A stretch of DNA of 64,000 nucleotides from contig NZ_VFPS01000003.1 of the NCBI RefSeq assembly GCF_006716815.1, positions 434,001 to 498,000 of the forward strand, written 5' to 3'. Source of the stretch: Microbacterium lacticum. Lineage in GTDB: Bacteria; Actinomycetota; Actinomycetes; Actinomycetales; Microbacteriaceae. Shown piece after piece: positions 52,649 through 62,000 of the stretch. The notes below the pieces were generated by a model. That model was not told the DNA's origin, made no database searches, and saw only the letters and a program-made list of their open reading frames with translations. Both the position numbers and the translations under genes were made by a program. Position 1 is the stretch's first letter; every line of letters begins with the position of its first letter.

Positions 52649-52701
52649 CGGGGCGCGGGGCGGCGAGCCGGCAGCCGGGCGCGCGCGGTGCCCAGCGCAA
52701 C

Positions 52702-52707
52702 TAGGCT
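52702..52707 (+). promoter_or_regulatory. -10 hexamer for leaderless pheA
   Basis: TAGGCT, six bases before GTG 52714. Confidence 0.55.
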
Positions 52708-52713
52708 GTCGGC

Positions 52714-53745
52714 GTGACCCCCGCGCCCGACGAGACATCCGCGCCCGACGAGACGTCCGAGGGCTCCGCTGTCCGTTCCGTCGCGGCCGACACCGTGGCA
52801 TCCACGCCCACGCGTCGCACGTACAGCTACCTGGGACCGGCGGGGACCTTCACCGAGGCCGCGCTCGCGCAGGTGCCTGAGGCGCGCGACCAGATCTGGC
52901 GCCCGGTGCGCAACGTCGGCGAGGCTCTCGCCGACGTCGTCGAGGGGCGCTCGGATGCCGCGATGATCGCGATCGAGAACTCGGTCGACGGCGGGGTGTC
53001 GACCGCGCAGGACGCGCTGGCGACCATGCCGGGGCTGCGGATCGTGGGGGAGTACCTCGTCCCGGTGAACTTCGTGCTCGTCGCGCGTCCGGGGGTGCGC
53101 CTCAGCGACGTGCAGCTCGTCGCCGCGCATCCCGTCGCCTACGCGCAGTGCCTCCGCTGGCTCGGTGAGCACCTGCCCGAGCACGCGCATCTGCCCGCCG
53201 CCTCGAACGTCGCCTCGGCGGTCGGGATCGTCGACGGTGTGAGCGACGCCGACGCCGCGATCGCGCCTCCGGGCATCCTCGAGCACTACGACCTCGAACT
53301 GCTCGCGGATGGCATCGGCGACAACCCGAACGCCGTCACGCGGTTCGTGCTGGTGAGCCGCACGGTCGCGGCGCCCGCGCCGACCGGAGCCGACAAGACC
53401 TCGCTGATCGTCGAGCTCCCCGAGGAGTATCCCGGTGCCCTGCTCGAGCTGCTCGAGCAGTTCGCGACGCGCGGGATCAATCTGTCGCTGCTCGCCTCGC
53501 GTCCGATCGGCGACGCGCTCGGCCGGTACCGGTTCGTGATCGACGCCGACGGCCACATCCACGATGAGCGCATGGCCGACGCGCTGCTGGGGCTCCGCCG
53601 GTTCAGCCCGAAGGTCATCTTCCTCGGCTCGTACCCGCGCGCCGACCGGGCGATCGTGCACTACCCGGAGCGCTACTCCGACGACGTCTTCGTCGAGGCC
53701 CGCGACTGGTTGCGCGGCCTCATCTCCGGCGCCCCCGACGCCTAG
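52714..53745 (+). CDS. pheA: Prephenate dehydratase
   Basis: 343 residues, converting prephenate to phenylpyruvate for phenylalanine synthesis. Seen are YSYLGPAGTFTEAAL, IAIENSVDGGVSTAQDAL, HPVAYAQCLRWL, the catalytic TRF in NPNAVTRFVLVSR, and a C-terminal ACT domain (ALLELLEQFATRGINLSLLASRPIG) for feedback by phenylalanine, with ASRP where ESRP is usual. The first 35 residues are a variable extension. No chorismate mutase domain is present. The TAG stop lies within the duplicated target of an insertion element, yet the coding sequence is complete. Confidence 0.94.
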   Translation: MTPAPDETSAPDETSEGSAVRSVAADTVASTPTRRTYSYLGPAGTFTEAALAQVPEARDQIWRPVRNVGEALADVVEGRSDAAMIAIENSVDGGVSTAQDALATMPGLRIVGEYLVPVNFVLVARPGVRLSDVQLVAAHPVAYAQCLRWLGEHLPEHAHLPAASNVASAVGIVDGVSDADAAIAPPGILEHYDLELLADGIGDNPNAVTRFVLVSRTVAAPAPTGADKTSLIVELPEEYPGALLELLEQFATRGINLSLLASRPIGDALGRYRFVIDADGHIHDERMADALLGLRRFSPKVIFLGSYPRADRAIVHYPERYSDDVFVEARDWLRGLISGAPDA

Positions 53746-54743
53746 CTGTACTTCCCCGTGAGGTTGTGAACGCGGGCTGAGGGGGTCTGGCCGCCGATCC
53801 CGGTGTGGGGTCTGTGGTGATTGTAGTGATGCAGCCAGGTCTCGTAGGCCGCGGCTCGCTCTGCTTCGCTGGCGTAGGGCTTGGCGTAGGCCCATTCGGC
53901 GGCGAGGGTGCGGTTGAAGCGTTCGACCTTTCCGTTGGTCTGTGGCCGATACGGCTTTGTCCACTTGTGCTTCACGCCGTCGCCGAGCGCGTCCGCGAAC
54001 GCGTGTGACCGGTAGCACGCGCCGTTGTCTGTCATCACGGCGGTGACCGTGACTCCGAGGCTCGCGAAGAACGCGTTCGCGCGGGTCCAGAACCCTGCCG
54101 CGGTCTCCTTGCGTTCGTCGTCGAGGATCTCCGAGTACGCGACTCTCGAGTTGTCGTCGACGGCGTGGTGCAGATACCGGTAGCCGCGGGAGCCGGCCGC
54201 TCCTGCCCGTGCGGCCTTGTCACGGACGGATGCCGCGGCACGGTCCTGCGCCGATCCGCGGCCGAAGGCGCGCCAGCCGCCGCCATCAGGGATCCGGCCC
54301 TGCTTCTTGATGTCGACGTGGATCAGCTGGCCCGGTCTTGCGACCTCGTACCGCTTCGGCGTCGGCTTTCGGACTGGCAGCCCGGTGGCCTGATCGATGT
54401 TCACGAGCTTCGGCATCCCATACCTGGCCAGCACCCGGCCGACCGTCGAGCGGGCAAGGCCCAGGTGATACGCGATCCGGTGCGGACCCCACCGGCGGGT
54501 GAACCGCAACGACACGATCCTCCGCTCCGTCTTCCGCGGGAGCCGGTTCGGCGAGGTCTGCGGCCTCGAGCTGCGGTCCGTCAACGGCAGCCCGGCCCGA
54601 TACCGGTCGACCCACCGTTTCGCCGTCGCGGGCGAGCACTGGAACCGTTCCGCTGCCCGCCGCAACGACCAGCCCCGATCCACGACGAGGACAGCAAGAC
54701 GACGACGCCCTTCCGGCGTCAAAGGCGCGTTAGCGTGAGACAC
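53742..54743 (-). CDS. IS481-family transposase
   Basis: 333 residues. An N-terminal HTH (WSLRRAAERFQCSPATAKRWVDRYR) precedes the DDE core: LIHVDIKKQGRIPDGGGWR, HHAVDDNSRVAYSEILDDE, AVMTDNGACYRS and QTNGKVERFNRTLAAEWAYAKPY. GTG 54743 is chosen because GGAGG lies six to seven bases upstream and SHANAPLTPEGR is the family start. The stop TAG (53742-53744) lies outside the element, in the duplicated CCTAGC. Confidence 0.93.
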   Translation of the reverse strand: MSHANAPLTPEGRRRLAVLVVDRGWSLRRAAERFQCSPATAKRWVDRYRAGLPLTDRSSRPQTSPNRLPRKTERRIVSLRFTRRWGPHRIAYHLGLARSTVGRVLARYGMPKLVNIDQATGLPVRKPTPKRYEVARPGQLIHVDIKKQGRIPDGGGWRAFGRGSAQDRAAASVRDKAARAGAAGSRGYRYLHHAVDDNSRVAYSEILDDERKETAAGFWTRANAFFASLGVTVTAVMTDNGACYRSHAFADALGDGVKHKWTKPYRPQTNGKVERFNRTLAAEWAYAKPYASEAERAAAYETWLHHYNHHRPHTGIGGQTPSARVHNLTGKYS

Positions 54744-54839
54744 GATGACCTCCGTGGTCAGGATGCGAGTGTGGTAACCCACATCCTGCCCGGAGGTCTT
54801 CGCCTACCTCACCCGTTCACAACCTCCCGAGGAAGTACA
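53747..54839 (-). mobile_element. IS481-family insertion sequence, 1093 bp, at the pheA stop codon
   Basis: The ends TGTACTTCCCCGTGAGG at 53747 and its counterpart ending at 54839 (TGTACTTCCTCGGGAGG) form inverted repeats of 26 bp with two mismatches. It is flanked by CCTAGC at 53741-53746 and 54840-54845, again NCTAGN. The transposase is only distantly like that of the element at 32992, so they are two different elements. Confidence 0.93.
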
Positions 54840-54860
54840 CCTAGCCCGGCCCGGCCCGGC

Positions 54861-55907
54861 TCAGCCGGCGAGCAGCTCGAGCGTGCGGGCGCGGCCGGCG
54901 GGGGCATCCATCGGCTCGGCGTCGTAGGCGCCCGCGACGGGAGAGATCATGACCTCGTCGACGCCGTGCGCGGTGGCGAAGGCGGTGACGGCGGTGCGCG
55001 CCTCGTCGCCCGTGCCCACGAACCAGCGGCGGCGGAGGGCCTCGATGAGGGGCGCGGCGAGGTGGTCGGATGCCTCGGCGCGGGCGGCCTCTTCGACCGT
55101 CTCGAGCGCGACGAGCGGGCGTCCGCCGTGCAGCCGCGCCATCATGCGGGCCTGCGGCAGCATGCGCTCCTCGGCCTCGGCGGACGTGTCGGCGACGACG
55201 GCGTTCGCGGTGAGGAAGGTGCGCGGGGTGTCGAGGTGCGCGGACGGCTGGAACCCCTGACGATACAGGTCGAGGGCGCGGTCGAGTCCCTCGCCGGAGA
55301 AGTGGTTCGCGAACACGTACGGCAGGCCGAAGGCGGCGGCGAGCTGGGCGGAGTAGTCGGATGACCCGAGCAGCCAGACCTCGGGTGCGCCGGTCGCCGC
55401 CGGGGTCGCGTGCACGCTGTACTGGTCGTCGCCGTCGGCGCGGCCGGTGAGCCGGTAGCCGGCGCCTTCGGACGAGGTGAGGGCCAGGATGTCGCGGATG
55501 TGGTCGGGGAACCGGTCGACGTCGCTCGTCGTCCCCGACATGCGCAGCAGCTGCGTGATCACGGGGTCGCTGCCCGGCGCGCGCCCGATGCCGAGGTCGA
55601 TCCGCCCGGGCGCGATCGCCTCGAGGGCGGCGAACTGCTCGGCCACGACGAGGGGGGCGTGGTTGGGCAGCATGACCCCGCCCGATCCGACCCTCAGACG
55701 CGTCGTGCGCGCCGCGGCCGCGGCCACGAGCACCGGCGGCGAGGTCGAGGCGACCGCGGGCATGTTGTGGTGCTCGGCGAACCAGTACCGGCGGTAGCCG
55801 AGGGCGTCGGCGCGGGCGGCGAGATCGAGCGAGGCGGCGACCGCCTGCGCGCTGGTCTGCCCGGTGCGGACGGGAACGAGATCGAGGACGGAGAGTGCGG
55901 GGGCCAT
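54861..55907 (-). CDS. Luciferase-like flavin-dependent monooxygenase
   Basis: 348 residues of the LLM fold. It starts LSVLDLVPVRTGQTSAQAVAASLDLAARADALGYRRYWFAEHHNMPAVASTSP and shows LRVGSGGVMLPNHAPLVVAEQFAALEAIAPGRIDLGIGRAPG and the PEVWLLGSSDYSAQLAAAFG block, all characteristic of the MsnO8-like subgroup. It would use FMNH2 or F420H2; the substrate is unknown. The gene ends 16 bp from the second insertion element. Confidence 0.9.
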   Translation of the reverse strand: MAPALSVLDLVPVRTGQTSAQAVAASLDLAARADALGYRRYWFAEHHNMPAVASTSPPVLVAAAAARTTRLRVGSGGVMLPNHAPLVVAEQFAALEAIAPGRIDLGIGRAPGSDPVITQLLRMSGTTSDVDRFPDHIRDILALTSSEGAGYRLTGRADGDDQYSVHATPAATGAPEVWLLGSSDYSAQLAAAFGLPYVFANHFSGEGLDRALDLYRQGFQPSAHLDTPRTFLTANAVVADTSAEAEERMLPQARMMARLHGGRPLVALETVEEAARAEASDHLAAPLIEALRRRWFVGTGDEARTAVTAFATAHGVDEVMISPVAGAYDAEPMDAPAGRARTLELLAG

Positions 55908-55959
55908 GATGAGGCCCAACCGCCGGCGCCACGCCGGCATTCCCGCAAGCACTTGCGCC

Positions 55960-56223
55960 GTTCTGCAAGAGCCGATCCTCGGGGTGGTGTCGGTCTTCGC
56001 GATCATCGCGGCGTGGAAGGACTATCTCTGGCCGAAGCTCGTGCTGCCGAACCCTGCGGTGCAGCCGTTGTCGGTGCGCCTGCCCGACGTGGCGAGTCAG
56101 ACCGAGCTCGACGTGTTCCTCGCTGCGCTCGCCATCGCGACCCTCATCCCGATCGCGATGTTCCTCGTCTTCCCGTCCGTCTTCGTGCGCTCTGCGGGGC
56201 TGGGCGGCGCCGTCAAGGGCTGA
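55960..56223 (+). pseudogene. C-terminal remnant of a sugar ABC transporter permease
   Basis: The frame reads LQEPILGVVSVFAIIAAWKDYLWPKLVLPNPAVQPLSVRL, two membrane segments and the family ending GAVKG. This is the last third of a MalG-type carbohydrate permease, including the end of the EAA region. Upstream the homology stops within the divergent LLM gene start. A small ATG frame cannot restore the transporter. Confidence 0.75.
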
Positions 56224-56393
56224 CGCCGTGACGTATGCAGGAGATCCGCGCCCGCGCCGTGCGCCGACCCGCGGAATTCCGGGGTGGGCCGGTGCCGCCG
56301 CGGCCGGCGATCCTGTATACGTCACAGCGAGCCTGGCTCACCGTGGGTCACCACGGCTGACGGCCGCCGCTCGCGGGGACCGCATCGCCCCTC

Positions 56394-57746
56394 TCACCCC
56401 GCGCGCTTGACCGCCTCGTAGGCGGCGAGGGCGGCCTTTCGGGATGCGGCGAGGTCGACGATCGGCTCGCGGGCCGCCGATTCCGGTGCCCACTCCTTGA
56501 CGTATCGGCCGTCGGCGTCGAACTTCTTCGCCTGCAGCTCGGGGTTGAAGATGCGGAAGTAGGGCGCCGCGTCGGCGCCCGATCCGGCGACCCACTGCCA
56601 GTTGAAGGGGTTGTTGGCCGCGTCGGCGTCGACGAGGGTGTCCCAGAACCACTCCTCGCCGCGTCGCCAGTCGATGAGCAGGTTCTTGACGAGGAAGGAT
56701 GCCACGACCATCCGCACCCGGTTGTGCATGAACCCCGTGGCCCACAGCTCCCGCATCCCGGCGTCGACCAGAGCGATGCCGGTCTCGCCGCGCTGCCACG
56801 CCCGCAGGTGCGTCGGCCGGAGCGGCGGCCACGGGAACGCGTCGAACGCGGAGCGGAGGTTCTTCGTCGCGAGGTCCGGGAAGTGGAACAGCGTGTGCCA
56901 CGCGAACTCCCGCCAGCCGAGCTCGGAGAGAAAGCCGCCGACGGGCTCGTCCGACCCCACCGCCGCGTGCCATACCTGGAACGGACTCAGCTCGCCCCAC
57001 CGCAGCCGCGGTGAGAGCAGCGAGGTCGCCCCCGCGGCCGGTTCGTCGCGCGCGCGGTCGTAATCGGCGGCATCCTCACCCAAGAACTCCCGCAGCCGCG
57101 CTCGCGCGCCGACTTCGCCCGGCGTCCACCGCTCCCGCAGGCCTGCGGCCCAATCCGGCCGGGTCGGCAGCAGCTCCCAATCGGCGAGGTCATCGGATGC
57201 CGGCGCTGACGCCGGTCCTGCCAGCGTGCGCGGCTCGGGCAGGGGAGCGCGCGGCGCGGGCAGCTGCCGGCACGCGTTCCAGAACGGGGTGAAGACCCCG
57301 TACGGGGTGCCGGCGCCGGTGCGCACGGTCCACGGCTCGTACAGCAGGGAGCCGGCGAACGACGCCACCTCGACCCCGTCCGCGCGCAGCTCCTCCTTGA
57401 TGGCGGCGTCGACGGTGCGCTCCGGGCCGCCGTAGCGCCGGTTCCAGAACACCGCCCCCGCGCCGATCTCGCGGGCGAGGGCGGGGACCACCTCGGCCGC
57501 GGCGCCGCGGCGCAGCACGAGCACCGATCCCTTCTCACGCAGCCGCTCGCCGAGCTCGGCGAGCGAGTGGTGCAGCCACCAGCGCGCGGCGCCGCCGAGC
57601 GGACGGATGCCGGGGGAGACCTCGTCGAGCACGAAGACCGCGACCACCGGCTCGCCCCGGTCGGTGGCGGCGCGCAGCGCCGGGTTGTCGGCCAGGCGCA
57701 GGTCGTCGCGGAACCAGACGAGCGAGGGGGAGGCCATGGCATCCAT
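56394..57746 (-). CDS. phr: Deoxyribodipyrimidine photolyase
   Basis: 450 residues. The N-terminal antenna domain is LVWFRDDLRLADNPALRAATD; the FAD domain shows ELGWREFAWHTLFHFPDLATKNLR, HLRAWQRGETGIALVDAGMRELWATGFMHNRVRMVVASFLVKNLLIDWR and DADAANNPFNWQWVAGSGADAAPYFRIFNP (each seen in sequence order). This is a class I CPD photolyase that repairs UV dimers with light. ATG 57746 or 57737 are possible starts; the latter gives the shorter N-terminus MASPSLVWFR. Confidence 0.94.
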   Translation of the reverse strand: MDAMASPSLVWFRDDLRLADNPALRAATDRGEPVVAVFVLDEVSPGIRPLGGAARWWLHHSLAELGERLREKGSVLVLRRGAAAEVVPALAREIGAGAVFWNRRYGGPERTVDAAIKEELRADGVEVASFAGSLLYEPWTVRTGAGTPYGVFTPFWNACRQLPAPRAPLPEPRTLAGPASAPASDDLADWELLPTRPDWAAGLRERWTPGEVGARARLREFLGEDAADYDRARDEPAAGATSLLSPRLRWGELSPFQVWHAAVGSDEPVGGFLSELGWREFAWHTLFHFPDLATKNLRSAFDAFPWPPLRPTHLRAWQRGETGIALVDAGMRELWATGFMHNRVRMVVASFLVKNLLIDWRRGEEWFWDTLVDADAANNPFNWQWVAGSGADAAPYFRIFNPELQAKKFDADGRYVKEWAPESAAREPIVDLAASRKAALAAYEAVKRAG

Positions 57747-57831
57747 CGTGCCGGGATGCCTCACACCGGCGCACCCCCTTGACGCGCGCTCGAAGAGACC
57801 CGCCGCGAGCCGACCCGCCGCGCCCGACTCG

Positions 57832-58833
57832 TCAGAGGTTCGGCGAGGTGTGCCCGGTCGGCACGGCGAGGCGGAGCGCCCTCTCCTCGACGCGCACGCT
57901 CACGGCGGTGGCCTCGCCGAACTCGTCGCCGTCGAGCTGCACCGGCTGCGCCGCCGAGGCGGCCAGCTCGATGCCCGGGCCCTTCGCGTAGCGCACCGAG
58001 TTGTCCTTCGTGCGCAGCCGCAGAATGCGCCGCCCGGTGCGGAACCGGCGCAGCACGCTGTTGTCCCACGCCACCTTCCGCCACACGGCCAGCCAGCCGA
58101 GGGCGGTCTTGGGCTGGAAGATCACGATGTCGAGGTCGCCGTCCGACACGGATGCCTCGGGTATCAGCTCGAGCCCGGCGGGCAGTGACCCGCAGTTCGC
58201 GAACAGCACGCTCTGCACCTGCGCACGATGCATGCGGTGACCGAGCACCTGGTACATGATCGGGAACGGCTTGGCCTTCACGAGCGAGCGCGCGGCGCCG
58301 TCGACGTACGCGACCCAGCCGACCTTCTTCTTGAGGTCGCCGCTCGTGTTGGCGATCATCGCGGCGTCGAGGCCCATGCCGCCCATCACGACGAACGCAT
58401 GCTCCTCGTGGTCGCCGTCCGGGCGCGTCAGACGGGCATATCCGACATCGATCGCGTGCACGTCCCCGTCGAAGGCCGCGGCGACCATCGCCGCAGGGTC
58501 GGTCAGCGGCAGGCCGAGGTTGCGGGCGAGCAGGTTTCCGGTGCCGCTCGGCACGATCGTGAGCGGTACGTGGACGTTCGCCATCGCCTGGCTCACGGCC
58601 CGCACGGTGCCGTCGCCGCCGGCGACGAGCACAGCGGATGCCCCGGCATCCAGTGCCTCCTTCGTCACCCCGTCGCCCAGATCGTCGACCGTCGTCTCGT
58701 AGAAGAGCGGCTCACCCCACCCCGCCGCGGCAGCGTGCTCGGTCACCGTGGCGCGCAGCTGGTCGACCTCGACCTTGATCGGGTTGTAGACGAGCGCCGC
58801 GCGACGATCGGAGGAGGGATCAGGGGACGCCAT
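57832..58833 (-). CDS. Diacylglycerol/lipid kinase family protein
   Basis: 333 residues with the lipid kinase catalytic domain: ALVYNPIKV, the nucleotide loop VAGGDGTVRAVSQAM, PSGTGNLLARNLGLP and the C-terminal sheet domain with GDLDIVIFQPKTALGW. It should phosphorylate diacylglycerol or a related membrane lipid at the inner face of the membrane. TATCGT (complement of 58840-58845) lies six bases before ATG 58833, predicting a leaderless mRNA. Confidence 0.9.
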   Translation of the reverse strand: MASPDPSSDRRAALVYNPIKVEVDQLRATVTEHAAAAGWGEPLFYETTVDDLGDGVTKEALDAGASAVLVAGGDGTVRAVSQAMANVHVPLTIVPSGTGNLLARNLGLPLTDPAAMVAAAFDGDVHAIDVGYARLTRPDGDHEEHAFVVMGGMGLDAAMIANTSGDLKKKVGWVAYVDGAARSLVKAKPFPIMYQVLGHRMHRAQVQSVLFANCGSLPAGLELIPEASVSDGDLDIVIFQPKTALGWLAVWRKVAWDNSVLRRFRTGRRILRLRTKDNSVRYAKGPGIELAASAAQPVQLDGDEFGEATAVSVRVEERALRLAVPTGHTSPNL

Positions 58834-58839
58834 GCGCCC

Positions 58840-58845
58840 ACGATA
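58840..58845 (-). promoter_or_regulatory. -10 hexamer for leaderless lipid kinase gene
   Basis: TATCGT on the minus strand, six bases before ATG 58833. Confidence 0.5.
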
Positions 58846-58937
58846 GCCGCCCCCGGCCGCTCATCTTCGTCGCGGTGCGCAAGCCGTCGTGGGACCTTCG
58901 CACCGAGGCCGAGAAGACCACCGCCGACAATGTGCTC

Positions 58938-58971
58938 GTGAATACCACATGTTGAGTTTGACACCACTACG
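58938..58971. repeat. Direct repeat, left end of SIR2 island (possible att site)
   Basis: It matches 62919-62952 at 26 of 34 positions, begins with the same GTGAAT and ends with an identical 13-bp TGACACCACTACG (58959-58971). No gene is seen in 58834-59048 apart from a short frame ending EAEKTTADNVLVNTTC, which I do not recognise. Confidence 0.65.
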
Positions 58972-59048
58972 TCCTGCCTACCGGTAGGGCGGAGCAGGAT
59001 GATGGCAGTACGTGCATCAACCCCAAGGTCTCCTACTTGAGGTCATGC

Positions 59049-62000
59049 TCACTCGTCGGCATCGAGGAGTCCGCTACCTGCCGCCGCTTCTACCAGTGGT
59101 TGTGCAACCGAATCGCCGACCGCGCCTCGTATCGCCTTGACCAGCTGATGCACGCGGTGCCTCACCATGTAGTCAGTGCCGGTCGTGTTCCGAACGCGCT
59201 CGGCGAAGAAGGCAACGAGCTCAGGGCCATAGGCGGCGAGGACTCCATCCGGCAACTCTCGATTGAAGAATCGCTCACCCAGACCGATGCCGTGCCCGCC
59301 GAAAAGGATCGCTGCGGCAGGGACGAATTCACCCACGACAGGAACGACGTCCGCCCAGCGTGCAAGCTCTTCGGGGGATGCGACCCGCGGCTGCCCGCTG
59401 AGTCGGCGTTCCAGATGCTTGCCGAGCCACCGGCGCCAGACCTCGGCCCCGTCGACGCCATCTTCGCGGAGGAATCGGGCGACCGCTTCAGCGAAGGCAG
59501 CGGCATGTGAGCCGTTTGACGCGAGCACTGTCTGATCAAGCAGGCGCCTCCGGTCGGTACTCGTGATGCCCGCGTATGACACCACGGAGGTTATGAACCC
59601 CAGGAGGATGTGATGCAGTTGTTGGTCTGGCAATTCGTCGATACGGCTGAGCTCGGCGACCATGCTGTCGAACAGCCCGGCTGCGAGGAGCCGGTCGTTC
59701 CACCGAGGATGGTGCAGGAACGGGTACCAGCCAAAGGCGTGTCGCTGCGGGTCGTTGAAGAGCGGAAGCAAATGCGCCGCCGCGAAACCAGCGTCCGCGG
59801 CAAAGTAGAAGAACAGCTGTCCAGCAATCGCGGGTTGCGTAGCGTCCAGTGCATCCTCGTTGCCGTTCAGCAGCGCGACGAGCGCCTCCGACTCCTCGTC
59901 GCTGAGTCCAGCCCAATCCTCACGTGAGTGTCGCCAGCGACGATCGACCTCGCTATTCCAGTACTGGGCCACGAAGCCCGGCCAAGAGTTTAGGTAGAGC
60001 GGCGCGAACGACAGGGGGGTCGAATCTTCTCGGTGTGTGAATCCTGCGCCTTGCTCGCGCCAGAGTGCTCGCGCCAGCTCGCGCATGGACGCGAGCACCG
60101 GCGACTCAGCTGCGTCGATCTGCTGTCGAATCTGCTCAAGTAGGAATCGCCCTAATGCATAGGCGGAGTCCTTGTCCGTAAGCAGTGTGGTGAGGCGCTG
60201 GACGGCCCCGAGGCCCGAATCTCCCAGCTGGGCTTTCCCCCAGCCTTCGGCGATCGCGCGCCATAGGTCGACCTGCTTGTCGTTAAGCTCGTCGCGGCGG
60301 AGGACGGCGTCCCAGAGCTGCAAGCCGAGGTCCGGGCGTTGCTCGACGGCCTGTTGCACAAGCCCGAGCGCATCTCGCCAGTCGGGCTGATCGAAGTGGC
60401 GTTCGGAATAGTCACGGGACAGCAGGTCATCGAGTGCAGCGCTCACGTTCTGATCGAGCGCCTGGATGAACTCCTCGATGTCCATCGGCGGCTTCCCACC
60501 CCAGGTTCCGCTTGTCATCCAGCTGTCGAAGTCAGGATGCTCTCGCACCCCGAAACCAGGGTTCTCAGCTTGGATCGCGTCGAACGCGGCCTGCGCCTCC
60601 GCCCAGTCAGGGTCGGCTTGCGTTAGCCATGCCAACAATTTGTACTTCGCGTACGCGAAGTGACGGTCGCGGTCGGGAATCTCTTCGGGGTAGTCGGGTC
60701 CAGCGTCGGCAGCGTCCAAGACCCGCTGCTTGAGCGGCGGCGTCGCGCTACCGACCGCGGCGGCGAGTACCTGATAGGTCTCATGTTTCAGATCGTCTGC
60801 GTATAGTCCAGTGCGATCGAGGAGCCACGAGAGCTTGTCGTCCGAACTCCGTTCCGGATCGTTCGCTACCAGATGCAGAGCCAGGCGCTGCATGAGCGCA
60901 CGGTCGAGGTTCCACCATCGATCGGGCAGATCGGGCCAGAGGGGCAGCGCCTTGATCCCGTATTCGCGAAGGCCGTCTATGACTGCGTCGAGCGGCTCCC
61001 GGAATTCATCCTGGGCGTGTGGTTCGATTGCAGATCGGTGATGCGCGAGGGGGTCCCAGCTTCGGTCGCCGTGATACGCGGCGAGCAGGTCGTACGCCGC
61101 CGCGATGGCATCTTCCAGGACACCACCGAGGGAGCGATCTGCCGGGGCAGATTTCTGCAAAATAAGCATGATGTGCTGGGTCAGCGCGTACTCTTCCGAG
61201 TTCCAGGCGACCTTTGCATCGGGATGGACCGTGCGTTCCGTGGACTCATTGACGAACCAACGCCGTTCCAGCTTGAGGAACGGCCGCAGCGCGGCACGCA
61301 GCACGGCTGTGCTGCGTGCCGTCGAATCGGGCAGGAACGGCATGAGGAACTTGGTTCCTAGCGGAGCTGACTGCCCGTGTATCGATGTAGCCAGAAGTGT
61401 TTGCCACCGTTCTCCGGCAGACGCGTCTTGCTTGCTGAGGTCGTTAGCGAGCCAGCTGGCGGTCCGGTAGAGCGAAGCCGTCATCGATTGCCCGAGTCGT
61501 TGCACGGTCTGGAGTGCTGCACCGTTCAGCGTCGTCGACTCGATGAAAGTCCGTGCGAACCAGTTGCCTAGCACCGCCGTCGCGTCAGACACGTCCGCCG
61601 GTGAGAACAGGGCCTTGAACTCAGGAAGATCCTCCACCCAGGTCAGCCATTCGAGTTTGGTCTCGTCGGGCAGCGATCCCGTCGCAAATCCGAAGTCGCG
61701 GGCGCCGTCTGTCGTCCGGAGACGACCATGGAGGTAGTCGCGGTCGGGCAGTGGCATTGTAGTACCGCCGCCAACGATCTCCTGCACACGCGACTGGTGA
61801 TCGGTCTGCCCCATCTTGGCTCGATCCGCCCACGCGGTAAGCGCCGCCACGAGCGCGTGATGATCGCGCCCCACCACCGGGTATGCGATCGGCCGTATCC
61901 CCAGGTATCCCCACTTGCTGTTCGTCGGGTCGCTCGTAAACGCGAACCGCTTGGAGGCCTTGCCGTTGCCGCTGGAGGGCAGCCCGAGCGCGAGGTACCG

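Noticed and set aside
58743..58967. Short minus-strand frame reading VSNSTCGIHEHIVGGG near the left island repeat
   Set aside because: It overlaps the lipid kinase start region. The similarity to a frame at the right repeat follows from the repeat itself.
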